DNA from: Ktedonospora formicarum | Lineage (GTDB): Bacteria; Chloroflexota; Ktedonobacteria; Ktedonobacterales; Ktedonobacteraceae | NCBI RefSeq assembly: GCF_016587355.1 | Contig: NZ_BNJF01000006.1 | Span: 124,001 to 188,000 of the forward strand | DNA length: 64,000 bases | Direction: 5' to 3' | Shown here: positions 16,716 to 26,687 of the stretch, piece after piece | Numbering within the stretch: position 1 is the stretch's first letter | Layout: each line of letters begins with the position of its first letter | Position numbers and translations under genes: made by a program | Notes under the pieces: generated by a model | The model's input: only the letters and a program-made list of their open reading frames with translations | The model's database searches: none | What the model was told of the DNA's origin: nothing

Positions 16716-16919
16716 TGTTGATCTCTTCCTCTTGTATTATCCTTGTCGCTTTCTCGGAATCTCTTCGTTGTTGGAACTGCCTGAGCGCTTGGTTTTTGCG
16801 TTTGTTCAAGGTATTTCCTCTTGCTCGATCTTCACGGGTCTGCGAAGGAGGGCTGTTGGGAGGTCAAATTATACCGATAGGTCGCTTCTGGTTGCGGCTT
16901 GTTCCCTGGGCTTTAACTT

Positions 16920-16973
16920 GCGCAAAAAAACTTGTCGCACCCCTAGTCAACGGGTGCGGCAAGTTTTTTTGCG
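16920..16973. terminator. Two cassette ends back to back, forming a bidirectional terminator-like hairpin
   Basis: An A-run, CTTGTCGCACCC, a nine-base loop and GGGTGCGGCAAG with a T-run give a stem of more than 20 bp with U-rich tails on either strand. It could stop transcription in both directions. It also marks where cassette 2 ends and the next unit begins. Confidence 0.65.
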
Positions 16974-17010
16974 TGGTGGAATAGTGCGCGTGAAGGATCT
17001 GATAAGGCGA

Positions 17011-17045
17011 TGTGCCGCTCGCCCCGTGAGGAAGCGAGCGGCACA
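17011..17045 (-). terminator. Hairpin downstream of the reversed small gene
   Basis: Perfect 12 bp arms TGTGCCGCTCGC and GCGAGCGGCACA around an 11-base loop. Located 30 bases past the stop of the minus-strand ORF; no clear T-run. Confidence 0.5.
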
Positions 17046-17074
17046 CCTGCGTGCTTGATGTTCGTTGGGGTGAC

Positions 17075-17445
17075 CTAGACGATGGTCAACCCAATGAGGA
17101 TGATCGTGAACTGGATCCCCTCACCGTCCTCGCGGACGATGGTCCGGCGGACGAACTCGGTGACTCCTGCGAACCTCTTGGTCACCGTCGCGTCGGTGAT
17201 CTCGACTGTGTGCTGGTCACCGTCGCGTCGATGATCCGGATGCTGCTTGAGATCACGCCAGCGACGCGGCGAGTCAGATCCTTCGAGATGGCGCTCAGTT
17301 CGGCGACCATGTCCGACGACCGTCCTTGCGTGCATCGACCGGCGCAGGTGTGGATCGCGTCTCCCGCTTTTTCAGCGGCCTGAGCGACCTCAGGAGTGAC
17401 GCCCTCGACGCACTCGTGGTAGTAGGTGCAAGAGGACACCATTCC
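17075..17445 (-). pseudogene. Small GC-rich protein, probably one frameshift
   Basis: The first frame (start MVSSCTYYHECVEG, 17445) is open to IIDATVT; the second continues as VEITDATVTKRFAGVTEFV to GIQFTIILIGLTIV. The DNA around the switch repeats GACGCGACGGTGACC, which may explain the slip. Joined length is about 120 residues, with four cysteines near the N-terminus and a hydrophobic C-terminal strand. Very GC-rich third positions, like the other cassette ORFs. Family unknown. Confidence 0.45.
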
Positions 17446-17551
17446 TTCCTTGTGTCTCAAGGCCCACGCGATGCGCAACGAGATGAGGAGAGTGGAGAAA
17501 ATGGCCTGTCAAGCGGCTTGAAGACGTGTCGCACTCGATGAGCAGAAACGA

Positions 17552-19567
17552 TCAGGCGATGCGGAGACCGAGAGCCGTGGCAAAGGCATCTGGTATCCCG
17601 AAAAGTCTGATCGAAATCTCTGGAGCAGTTTTCGGGCGGGCATTGCGTGCTAGACGCTCAGTCCAGGAGAGACGCCAACGTGCTCGCTCGGCACGGGAAA
17701 GCAGTCGGATCGGTGGCGACTGAGCTGGTGAAGCTGTTTCAGCGAGTTCAACATCGACGCGCTGGTGACGCAGGAGTTTCACTAGCTCCCGCCGATGAAA
17801 GCGACGCTGCCAGTCTCTCCACAGGACCGGATGAGGATCCGATGGAGGGGAAGGTTCTTCCGGTGCAGGAGAGGATCCGCTTGAGGCCGAGGAGCGTGAA
17901 GGGAAAGGCCAGTAGACGGCACTGACCCGCCGCGCTTTGATGGTCGAAGCTTTTTCTTGACACCGTTCGCGCCGCGAACATGCTCGACAATGGCCGATCC
18001 GTGCGGCATAAAGTACCCGTAACGACCCATTGCGCTCTGGTCTCCGCTCTTGTGGATAGAGCGGGCGACCTGCTGGACAGCGCAGCGTCCCATCAGGCTG
18101 GAGAGCGAAATCCGCTCCGGCAAATCCTTTGGTGTATGATGGACGTGCCCACTGCGGTGGTCCATAAACGACGGGGGCTGACTCAGGTGATCGAGAGACA
18201 GGACCAGATGCGGCCTCCGCTGGCTCACTTACCTGAGCAGAGGCAAATTCCGTTGTGCGCATTGGCGTGGGATGGAGTGCATGCCCTAATTCAAGGCGGA
18301 GGTTCCAAACTCATTGTGCAAGGATTTGCCAGAACTCCTGGCCCCAGGCAGTATGTGAGCACCATCGGTCAGGATCTTGCTCCTGGTCTTCATCAGCAAG
18401 CACACACTCAAACGCTCCCCGATGCAGGTAGAGATCCACGATATCAGCAGGAGTGAACGCTCCTAGTGGCAAGGCGGTGTAGAACAGCTCGTAGACCACC
18501 TCGCCACGTGTGGCGCCGATCTTCGCCGGAGTTTCAGTCGCTGGGTGGGTGGCAACAATGACCCGTGTGCGTGGTCCGGTGGGCGAAAGAGCGAGATCAG
18601 GGAAGTCAAAGAGCGCTCGACGCATTCCCGTTTCGGGATGGCTCGTTTGCTGGTCTGGGGGCTGTGTGAGACGGGTCTGAACCACCTCCAGATCGAGAAG
18701 ATCGTAGTCCTTGCCGCGCATCACATACGAGAGTCCCGCCAAATCTACCACAATGGCCCCATTGCCATATTGACCGTCCAAACGGATCACCGCCTGGCTC
18801 AGGGCAAGAGACTGTGCTTTCACATACGCGCTGACCGCCTGCATCGCCTGCCGCAACTCTCCTCGGTAATCGCCGTTGCCTGCTCCCGATGTCCCTGAAA
18901 AAGTGCCGACCCATTGGTGTGTATGTGTCTGGAGCACCGTCGTCCTGGTCCGAACGGCTTCACCCCGCTTGCGCCCTGTGTATCCTGGAGCGCAGACCTC
19001 GTCCAAGCGGCGTTGGGCGGGCGGCAGAACAGGCGTAGCAGGTAAGGCGCGTTGGCGAGCGGCTTGCCGTGTGCCATCGACATCAAAGACCTGCCAATAC
19101 TTTTTCTGTCGATCCCACAACCCACCTGGCTTCTCCTCCTTCTCCAGAGGCCGGGCGATCAGATCTTCAAGAAACACCGTGCGCAGTGCCTCAACCGCCG
19201 TTTGATCGAGGGCAGTAAGAAAGCGAGACAGCGTCGAGCGAGCAGGCAAGCAATCCCGTCCGAAGAGGGCCATGAAGACAGGGGCGAACGGAAGCACTCG
19301 CTCATAAAATGCCTCTAGCGTGCGTTCGCCACTGATGGCGTAGCCGAGCAACACGACCACAAAGTCAATCACATCGTACTGACCAAACCGACGCCGGGCG
19401 AAACGTACCCGCTCTTCAATTGACGCCAGTACGCTGACACGCCGAAGGTAGTGTGCGACTACAGCTACTTCCCCGAACAGGGAGGTGTTGAGGGGATGGA
19501 CTCCGAAGAGGTCTGGACATTTACTGACCCATTGGCAATACTTGTCATAAGAGATCTCACTGCTCAC
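17552..19567 (-). pseudogene. DDE-type transposase (IS4-superfamily-like), one internal TGA
   Basis: The frame from 19567 is open for 418 residues, stops at TGA 18311-18313, and continues in the same frame (VWNLRLELGHALHPTPMRTTEF...) for 250 more. The sequence around the stop, AQ-stop-VWNLRLELGH, suggests a Trp codon (TGG) changed to TGA. Motifs: GQYDVIDFVVVLLGY near the N-terminus, VFDVDGTRQA (probable first catalytic Asp), RLDGQYGNG (second), then a Cys-containing C-terminal part (CRACSRRERC). The GTG start overlaps the end of the ECF gene by four bases, so the IS end is close by. Family assignment is tentative; no terminal repeats found. Confidence 0.75.
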
Positions 19568-20430
19568 TCGGAAAGCACCGAAAGATGCAATTGGCTCAAG
19601 CGTGTTGGGTCAGAAATCACATTAATCTGGGCGATTTTTCCACCTGTGATCGTGAGCTGGGAGACAAGAAGTTGCTGTCCAGGCGGAGCCACGACGATTC
19701 CTACGGAGCCGTTTACCAGAATAGGTTGTACTTCCTGTGCACGGCGAGTAAGCTGCTTCGCCACTGCAACTGCACCACGAATCTCCTTTTCGGAGCCGAC
19801 ACGTGCGTCTGTTCGGTACACCACGTCCGGGTCGAGGAGGGCAAGCAGTGCCTCGAAGTTTCCAGCACGTGAGGCAGCCAGAAAGGCGTCAACTACTTCT
19901 CGATTTGCAGTGAGTTCAGCGTCCTGGACGCTCGCTCCACCTCGTATCCGACGACGAGCACGGCTCGCAAGCTGCCTGGTAGCAACCTCTGAACGCTCGA
20001 CAATTGGGGCAATTTCCTCGAAAGGAACCGCAAAAATATCGTGCAGCACGAAGGCGAGACGCTCAGCAGGGGTGAGCGTCTCCAGGATCACGAGCAACGC
20101 TACCCCAATCGAGTCGGAAAGCTCGGCCTCTTGCTCGGGATCAATGACATGAGAGGAACTGATGTCTGACTCAAAGGTGAATGCTTCCAGCGACTCCTCG
20201 CGATGCAATTTGCGTGAACGCAGCATATTCAGGCTGATACGCGCCACGGTCGTTGTCAACCAACCGCCCAGGTTCGGGACGTTGCTCGTGTCGGAGCGGT
20301 GAAGCCTGAGCCAGGCTTCCTGTACCGCGTCGTTGGCCTCGGCTTTGGAACCGAGCAAGCGGTAGCCTACCGCTTGTAGGTGGGGACGCTGTGTCTCGAA
20401 TGCTTGCGCTAACCATTCCTGGTTCTCCAT
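19564..20430 (-). CDS. ECF sigma factor with SnoaL-like C-terminal domain (SigJ-like)
   Basis: Start at MENQEW (20430), preceded by GGAGGAAG; a longer frame upstream lacks a ribosome binding site. 288 residues: region 2 (YRLLGSKAEANDAVQEAWLR), region 4 (FVLHDIFAVPFEEIAPIVERSE) and a SnoaL-like domain of about 120 residues ending VISDPTRL. The exact ECF41 hallmarks (WLPEP, DGGGK) are absent, so this is a related SigJ-like group rather than ECF41. Divergent from the efflux gene at 20641, which is a possible target. Its 3' end touches a transposase gene. Confidence 0.9.
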   Translation of the reverse strand: MENQEWLAQAFETQRPHLQAVGYRLLGSKAEANDAVQEAWLRLHRSDTSNVPNLGGWLTTTVARISLNMLRSRKLHREESLEAFTFESDISSSHVIDPEQEAELSDSIGVALLVILETLTPAERLAFVLHDIFAVPFEEIAPIVERSEVATRQLASRARRRIRGGASVQDAELTANREVVDAFLAASRAGNFEALLALLDPDVVYRTDARVGSEKEIRGAVAVAKQLTRRAQEVQPILVNGSVGIVVAPPGQQLLVSQLTITGGKIAQINVISDPTRLSQLHLSVLSE

Positions 20431-20640
20431 TGATGTTCTTCCTCCGTTCGATGTTCTCATAAACATAACACACGAAGTTTGTCTGATGTGACAGCAATTG
20501 GTCCCCAGACGCACATCTCCTGGATCTTTCATAGTTTTGTGTATGCAATGCCGTCACATTCTCTCCTTGTGGTGGGTTAAGAAGATGACAAGAGTATTTT
20601 GCTTGTGATGAACTCATGGAAAAAGTGTGGAGATGTACGT

Positions 20641-22215
20641 ATGCAAAACAACACAAAAATCACAACCATTGTTGCCCTGCTGCTCGTGTTAGCGCTGGCA
20701 ACACTCGATTCGACGATTGTCGCTACTGCTATGCCCAGGGTGGTGAGCCAGCTTGGTGGAATGGCGCTCTATTCCTGGGCCTTTTCAGCTTACTTGCTAA
20801 CCTCTACCGCTCTCATGCCTTTGTATGGCAAGCTGGCAGATCTCTATGGCCGGAAACGGATCTTGCTGATAGGAGCACTGATCTTTCTTCTCGGTTCCGC
20901 AGCTTGCGGTTCTGCGCAGACGATGGAACAATTGGTTTTCTTTCGTGGGTTGCAAGGGTTGGGAGCAGGAGCTATTCAACCACTTGTCTTGACGATTCTC
21001 GCCGATCTCTCTGCCTCTGCGAAAGAGAATGCGAGGCTGATCGGGGGCGTGGGGGTGCTGTGGGGAGTCTCAAGTGTGGCAGGTCCATTGCTGGGCGGCT
21101 TGATCGTTGATCATCTCTCCTGGCCGTGGATCTTCTACCTCAACCTCCCTATCGGTTTGCCTGCTCTGCTTCTGCTCGCCATTTTTTTCAAAGAGCGTTT
21201 TGCGCGCCAGAAGCATCACCTGGACTATGTGGGAACCATCGTAATGACAGGAGCCATTGTGGCATTTCTCTTTTTCGTGCTCCAAGGCGGAACAGCCTGG
21301 ACCTGGACATCTCTGCCCAGTCTTGCTCTGCTAGTGGCCGCAATCATTCTCATTATTGCCTTTTTCTTGATAGAGAAACATACAGACGAGCCCATTCTGC
21401 CATTTGAGATCTTTACTCAGCGCACCATTGCTATCTCAAATAGTGGCAGTTTTCTGCTAGGTAGCCTTCTCTTGAGCCTGACTACCTATGTTCCACTCTT
21501 TGTCCAGGGCGTGCTGGGGGGAAATGCGACGCTTGCGGGCTCTGTCCTGATTCCGACCCTGTTGAGCTGGTCTCTTGTCTCTATGCTGGCCTCGCTGATC
21601 TTGAGATACTTTGGCTATCGCGTGATCGTACGAGTTGGTGCACTCTTCATGGTGATAGGAGCTGCCACAACAGTGTTTTTCCGCGAGCAGACGAGCGTTG
21701 CCGTTCTCGCACTCGCTTTAGTTCCCCTGGGCATCGGTTTTGGTCTGGTCAGCGTCGTGTATACCCTTGCGGTCCAGCGCACGGCCCGCAAGGAGATCGT
21801 AGGCGTGGCAACCGCGTCAACCCAATTTGTAAGGATGATCGGGGGAACAGTAGGCGTTGGCATCATGGGGGCGATCTTGAATGGGCAGATGCAACAGCAC
21901 TTCACACCCATTGCCGCCCATTTCTCTTCTTCAGCACATGTGTTGCCAGAAGGAACATCGCCGGTGAATACCCTGCTCACCCCCAGTATACGTGCTGTCC
22001 TGCCAGCGGCATTGTTGGAACAACTCAGGCAAGCCTTCTCTCAGAGCTTGTTCTGGGTTTTTGTGACGATGTTGCTTCTGGCCCTTCTCGGCCTCCTGCT
22101 TATCCTCTGGTTCCCTTCGATTCCCTTTGAACCAGTTTCTCCTCAGGCTGAGGAGGAGTGGGAAACTGGGCAAAGCGGACCTGCACACACGAAAGCCATG
22201 GAAACCAGAGCTTAG
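20641..22215 (+). CDS. Drug-efflux MFS transporter, DHA2 (EmrB/QacA-like)
   Basis: Start at MQNNTK (20641), with GGAG eight bases upstream; an in-frame start at 20599 is possible. 524 residues with 14 hydrophobic segments, as usual for DHA2 proton antiporters. Motifs: LDSTIVATAMPRV in TM1, GKLADLYGRKRILL (motif A, loop 2-3), and motif C-like GPLLGGLIVDHLSWPWIF in TM5. The protein sits in the cytoplasmic membrane and exports hydrophobic toxic compounds in exchange for protons; substrate not readable. Divergent from the SigJ-like ECF gene, whose stress response could include it. Confidence 0.93.
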   Translation: MQNNTKITTIVALLLVLALATLDSTIVATAMPRVVSQLGGMALYSWAFSAYLLTSTALMPLYGKLADLYGRKRILLIGALIFLLGSAACGSAQTMEQLVFFRGLQGLGAGAIQPLVLTILADLSASAKENARLIGGVGVLWGVSSVAGPLLGGLIVDHLSWPWIFYLNLPIGLPALLLLAIFFKERFARQKHHLDYVGTIVMTGAIVAFLFFVLQGGTAWTWTSLPSLALLVAAIILIIAFFLIEKHTDEPILPFEIFTQRTIAISNSGSFLLGSLLLSLTTYVPLFVQGVLGGNATLAGSVLIPTLLSWSLVSMLASLILRYFGYRVIVRVGALFMVIGAATTVFFREQTSVAVLALALVPLGIGFGLVSVVYTLAVQRTARKEIVGVATASTQFVRMIGGTVGVGIMGAILNGQMQQHFTPIAAHFSSSAHVLPEGTSPVNTLLTPSIRAVLPAALLEQLRQAFSQSLFWVFVTMLLLALLGLLLILWFPSIPFEPVSPQAEEEWETGQSGPAHTKAMETRA

Positions 22216-22302
22216 CGATAGTTCCGTTCTTCACATGTTGCTTGTGATCTCGCTGGATACGAGCTGGCGAGACCACAGGCAGAACAAGACCGTAACACCT
22301 CC

Positions 22303-22917
22303 TTGTTGAAAGTGATTCTGTTCTCTCTTCAAGGGGGTCTATTTCTGCGCCGATTCACGACTGGTCACACCTCGTTGCGCAATTCGTGGGCGTTTGCACA
22401 TCATGTGATTCAGAAAATAGACGTTGTACCTTCTCCAGAAAATCTTTCGCTTCCTCAAATACTGCTGGATGCTGCTGATGAGGTCATTGAAGATCCTGAG
22501 TATATGTTCCTCCTGGGGACAACCTGGCGGTATGTGCCAGAGGGTGTGGAAATCTGTTCCGTGGGAGCAGCCACTGTCTTAGTCTTTGAGCAGGAAACTC
22601 TTGAGGAGGTAATTACACCTCATACGGTAACGGAATGGCTGAAGCGTCAGGGGCACAGTATTCACACTCCTCTCTTTATGAATCAGGTCACGCATATGTT
22701 GGGATCGAGGAAGAGCCAGAAAAGTTGCCACGTTGAAGATATACGAATGGCTCTTGTTCCACTGTTGCCAACCACTACGATAGCAATCATTGCAGAGCAA
22801 TTGTTGGTTGAGGCAATCCAAGAACATCGTATTCCCAGGCATGAGCTCTCATCATTTATTGAGGCATGGAGCCCTCCAGGGGTGATGCGTACCACGAGTG
22901 TGCTGATATCGTGGTAA
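22303..22917 (+). CDS. PP2C-like fold protein, probably without activity; N-terminus uncertain
   Basis: About 204 residues from a TTG codon with no clear ribosome binding site, so the N-terminus may be lost. The order VEICSVGAATVLVFE, ITPHTVTEWLKRQG, NQVTHMLG, MALVPLLPTTTIAIIAEQLLVEAI follows the core of bacterial PP2C phosphatases (usually VGDSR..., then a loop, then N-x-x-T-x-x-LG). The metal-binding Asp of the GD motif is replaced by Ala. So it is a sensor-like or decayed phosphatase, if the match is right. Followed by a WD40-like gene on the same strand. Confidence 0.4.
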   Translation: MLKVILFSLQGGLFLRRFTTGHTSLRNSWAFAHHVIQKIDVVPSPENLSLPQILLDAADEVIEDPEYMFLLGTTWRYVPEGVEICSVGAATVLVFEQETLEEVITPHTVTEWLKRQGHSIHTPLFMNQVTHMLGSRKSQKSCHVEDIRMALVPLLPTTTIAIIAEQLLVEAIQEHRIPRHELSSFIEAWSPPGVMRTTSVLISW

Positions 22918-22966
22918 GGCCTACCGTCTTTATGGATGAGTAGTCTCTCAAGAGACTCTGCAAAGA

Positions 22967-23843
22967 ATGGAAACAACCATGTTTGATGATCATTCAGCCC
23001 CTTTTGCCCAAAGCCAACACCTGCGGGTATATCCACTGCTGACCTCTGCTACTCATAACAGCGAGATTTGTCGGACTGAGTTTGCTCCCCATGGAAATGC
23101 TTTTCTGTCTATGGATCAAGACCTGCACTTTTGGAAGGAGGAAGCGTCAGGTCATTGGACAAAAACCTGGTCTTCGGAGGAGTACATAAATTGTCACCTT
23201 TTTTTCTGACCAAACGCTGTGTGTGATGCAGAAAGACCATGGAGACAATGAAGACAAGCATTTCACTGTGTTGTCGCCAGACGGTCATGTATTACGAACG
23301 TTTCATCATACTCTTTTAGATGCACTGGGATACCTCTACACTGCTGACAAGCAGTATTTTCTAACAGTTGACTGGGAGATGCACGCCTCTCTCTGGAATC
23401 ACAACCTCTCTGAGCGACAAGGCCACTTTCTGCTCAAATCGGATGCGGTAGACATACAAGATCCGCGTTTCTTTGAATTTACCCCGGATAGTCGCTATGT
23501 GTTCTTTCTTTCGTGTGGGCACATCGTTCGTTGTATGTTTGATTGGAAGAAAAAATCGCTGATTGAGATGATCGCTCTTTCTCAGTCCGGATCTGACATG
23601 GAAGTCCTTGAAATCTCGCCAGATGGCCATGCCCTTGCAGGTTCAGATACTGGCCACAATTGTGTTGATCTGTATGACGCGTCCTCTCTCAATCGCCTCA
23701 TCTCTTTTCCAATCCCAGTAGAAGAGCTTCCTCAGAGATTTGCATTTTCTCCAGATGGGAATTTCCTGGCATGTGTTGGTTCAAAAGGCTCCGTATACAT
23801 CGGCTCTACGCGTGACTTTCACTGTGTAAATTTACTTCTTTGA
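22967..23843 (+). pseudogene. WD40-like beta-propeller protein, frameshifted in a T-run
   Basis: The first part (22967) ends CHLFF at a stop in a run of seven T (23200-23206). Removing one T gives CHLFSDQTLCVMQKDHGDNEDKHFTVLSPDGHVL and joins the second frame, for about 292 residues. Repeating blades are marked by FTPDSRYVFFLSC, ISPDGHALAGSDTG and FSPDGNFLACVG, each the typical D-G-x-h-h strand turn. Such propellers are protein-interaction platforms. The C-terminal end is cut where the minus-strand GNAT gene begins. Confidence 0.7.
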
Positions 23844-24382
23844 AAGCAGCAATACGTTCACGTCTCTCCACCCGTAGGCGACTTGGACAAGCACAACCCC
23901 TCCCTCATCCAACTGCTCTTCCACGTCTGGTACGAGATGACCTCCAAGTGCTTCATAGAATCGACGAGCAGGGGTATTCACCTTTAAGACCCGGATGAGC
24001 AGGGTATGCATCCCCTGTTCAACCAAGCACTCCACGACCCTGATGGTCAACTCTCGCCCGATGCCTTGACGATGATACTCTGGGAGCAGATACAGGAAAG
24101 AGATCTCTCCGGTATAGAGGGATGGTCCGACCTTTCTGGCCCTCCCATCGCAACGCCGATGATCTGTTCCTCATCATTCTCTGCGAGATAAATGTACTCC
24201 TGGCGCTCTTCATCTTCACTCAGTTCGCGTATCGTACGTGCCCAGTTGCGTTCAGACTCCTCATACGTCAATTGCATCAGGCTCTCCTCTGGAATCTGAT
24301 CGCGATGGGCTGCCCGATAGCTCTCCACACTCACCCGTGCCATCGCAGCCGCATCGCGCAATTCGGCTTCACGAATTCTCAT
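23832..24382 (-). pseudogene. GNAT acetyltransferase, one frameshift
   Basis: Start at MRIREAELRDA (24382), with GGAGAAGGAG just upstream. The frame is good to GGPERSDHPSIP, then one base is missing near 24115. The alternative frame reads YTGEISFLYLLPEYHRQGIGRE, containing the acetyl-CoA loop, and runs to VNTPARRFYEALGG and the end at 23832. Restored length is about 184 residues, normal for the family. The gene lies in the middle of propeller-like remnants and may have been inserted there. Confidence 0.8.
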
Positions 24383-24569
24383 CGTCTCCTTCTCCTGCAT
24401 GTCAACGTTCTCGTGATCGACCTCTATCGGCATTCTTTTAGCCAATTGACAGATGTCGTGGTCAGGATCGCTGAGTCTTGTGCGGTATGGCCATGCAGTA
24501 GCACGGCCAAATTCACGCGATCCCGTCGATTTTCGATCATGTGGTTCGCCACTCTTCAATGATACAGTC

Positions 24570-24900
24570 ATGTTACCACTTTCTAGGGCTGAGCAAGTGT
24601 ATGAGATTGTAGATCTTGCTTGGTCATCGCAAGGGGATCATTTAGTGACAAGAGGAGCAAATGCGCTCCTTATCAGTGAAGAACCTGGTTACACGAGTAA
24701 AGCTCTGGCGGATAGAAAAGCAGAATGTCTGAGGATGACCAGGAAAGCGTTGGGAGTGGGGCTCGTCTGGCGAGGTATAGGAAAAACTACGACCAGAAAA
24801 ATACTCTGCTATTTGCGTTTGAAGATCTGCCTGAGAAGCTTGAGAGTTCTCGTACATACCCTAAATTTTTTCAACCCTTACGTCTATAGAAAGACATCGA
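24570..24900 (+). pseudogene. Gene remnant, possibly propeller-derived
   Basis: EIVDLAWSSQGDHLVTRGANALLIS looks like a last WD40-like blade, possibly the lost end of the propeller gene. A second frame later reads YDQKNTLLFAFEDLPEKLE and is from something else. No usable complete gene. Confidence 0.35.
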
Positions 24901-24910
24901 TGGAAAGGAT

Positions 24911-25592
24911 GTGTTTTTAGGGATGTGCCATAGTGATATTACGCAACCTCATGTGACTCCACCACTAACTCCACGCAAACGAGGCTTCTGGGCCTGGTTT
25001 CAACGTCAAAAGCTCGCCGCCCGCATTATGCTTGTCTGTGGTGTCTTCCTGCTCTCAACCTGTGCCTGCTGTGGTGGGATCACCACCTGGGGCGCGACAT
25101 TACCACCTGCCGCACCAAGCAATGCTGCCGTTGTACCCACAGCAACAAAACAGCAAATGAAGACCATCGCGCAGGTCGTCGCAACACCTACACAGGCAAA
25201 GCCAACAGCGACGCCGAGTCCAACGCCAACCAGGATACCATCACCAACTCCCACAGCAACGCCAAAACCTGTGCCAACAGCAACCCCTACGGCAAAGCCA
25301 ACAGAGAAGCCCACCCCAAAACCGACCGCGAAACCAAAGCCGAAGCCAACGCAGCCACCAACTCGTACGGGAGTGAACGGAAATCCCTGGGGTTACGACT
25401 ATAACTATGGAGCGCTCATCTATGCTCCACCCTCCAGCTTCTGTAGCTACTTTGCACGCATTGCCAGCTTCTGGGAGGGCAATGGATATGTCATGGAATG
25501 CAGCGATGGAACGAACCTACAGTAAATCGGGAGGAATAGGTGGATCATGTTCACACCATGGTGGGAACTGGCGTGCTCTGTATTCACATTAA
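24911..25592 (+). pseudogene. Secreted or anchored protein with Pro/Thr linker and DUF3761-like end, frameshifted
   Basis: Start GTG 24911 or ATG 24923. Residues about 25-55 hold a cytoplasmic basic stretch and a hydrophobic anchor (IMLVCGVFLLSTCACC), then a linker of about 90 residues made of TPTAT/KPT repeats, then NPWGYDYNYGALIYAPP and CSYFARIASFWEGNGYVMECSDG. The frame stops soon after, at 25525. A tandem GAACGAAC near 25508 explains it: removing one GAAC joins TYSKSGGIGGSCSHHGG to 25592, the Cys/His pattern of DUF3761. So the reading frame is broken by a 4-base duplication. Extracellular role unknown. Confidence 0.7.
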
Positions 25593-26053
25593 TTCTGTGG
25601 TAAACAATGGCACAGAAGGATAGTAAAGAGCGTTTCTGGTTTTGATACGGCTTTGTAAAAGAAAGACGTTGGGTGTGATGTATCTCAGGCGGCAGTGGTG
25701 GCTTTACCTTCACAGGGACAACGCTCTTCTGGGGCTGTTGAGTGCTGAAGCGCCAGCGAGACTCATTAGCATTTTTGCCACTATAGATGCATCCGCCTTC
25801 CGATGTAGGTGATTCATACCTCTTGGACATATCGAGTAAGTAAGGAGGATTTGTCAGGGATTTCGCGTTTCCTGCAAACAGCTCTGAGAAGCGCTTTTGG
25901 AACTCCCGTCAAAACGTGTTTTTCTATCTTCCAATGCAAATGAAGTACTAAAGGGGTCCTCTGACACCGATTGTATGATAGGTTTTCCTCATATTACCAA
26001 GTTTTACATATCTTACTTGTTTCTCACATCCTAAAATAGGTAAGGAGGGACAC
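25593..26053. other. Intergenic region without a gene
   Basis: No frame here has coding character. The end holds AT-rich sequence and a good ribosome binding site (GGTAAGGAGGG) for the gene at 26054. Confidence 0.4.
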
Positions 26054-26584
26054 ATGGGAGCAGACAAGATCTTTTATTCAAGCCCAGACGAGAGCCAGAT
26101 TATTCGAGAGAGTGATGTGATTTCCGTCATTCAACGTCATGTTGGATTGAAGGTTCTCAGAGGAAATATGACCCAACGTAGCACCTATGAAGATGCGCCG
26201 TATCTCGCCGATGCGACGATCGCCTCTCGTTGGTTTCGCGTCTCCTTTGAAAGCCCTGAAGGTCCCCGCCAATCAATGGTTCTGGTCGTATTAGTTCCTT
26301 CAGGACTTCACGTAGCAACCTATGAACCTCCTTTGCTTGTGCGCTTTAATCAAGCTCTTCGCCATCAGATCAAAGATACTGCAGAAGGGGTCATGCGCGA
26401 ATATATTGAGGCCTTAGAAGAAGTTGCTCTGGCTGGATGGCTCCATTGCAAAGACGCACCTCATTCCGATGCATCAACAGCAAGCCATTTCAGGCAAGCA
26501 TACTTTCGTGTTGGTTTCTTCCTTCCTGATAGCAACACTGACAAAGAACTCCAAAAGCAACTGCAGAGGACTGATGAAGAATAA
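26054..26584 (+). CDS. Hypothetical protein, 176 aa
   Basis: AAGGAGGG lies seven bases before the ATG. A soluble mixed alpha/beta protein; the middle (RWFRVSFESPEGPRQSMVLVVLVPSGLHVATYEPPLL) looks like an antiparallel sheet, and the end is polar. No family recognised. The stop codon is inside a perfect hairpin that could end the transcript. Confidence 0.6.
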   Translation: MGADKIFYSSPDESQIIRESDVISVIQRHVGLKVLRGNMTQRSTYEDAPYLADATIASRWFRVSFESPEGPRQSMVLVVLVPSGLHVATYEPPLLVRFNQALRHQIKDTAEGVMREYIEALEEVALAGWLHCKDAPHSDASTASHFRQAYFRVGFFLPDSNTDKELQKQLQRTDEE

Positions 26585-26599
26585 TTTTATTCTTCATCA
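26572..26599. terminator. Perfect 13 bp hairpin over the stop codon
   Basis: TGATGAAGAATAA, TT, TTATTCTTCATCA. It is AT-rich, includes the stop codon, and lacks a separate T-run. Confidence 0.45.
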
Positions 26600-26687
26600 C
26601 ACGTGGAACAAATCTATGTTTCAGGTCATATACAAGGAGAAGAGGAATCTGATGATGCATTCTTCTCCTAGTGGCTCTTCCCTCCTG

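Larger units (their letters stand above)
16054..16942 (+). mobile_element. Small-gene cassette 2
   Basis: 889 bp from GGGTGCGAAAAG plus T-run (16054) to its inverse ending CTTGTCGCACCC (16942). The part order is the same as cassette 1: TATAGA (-10-like, 16109), leader, ORF, 3' hairpin block and a long common tail (about 16716-16919, very similar to 3291-3494). Only the ORF differs. Directly followed by another end repeat at 16952. Confidence 0.65.
16952..17536 (-). mobile_element. Further small-gene unit, reversed cargo
   Basis: Begins with a good end repeat (16952-16973). A weak inverse (ACGTGTCGCACTC, 17524-17536) closes it next to the following transposase. It contains one GC-rich minus-strand gene and a terminator-like hairpin, but not the conserved leader. 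Confidence 0.4.
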
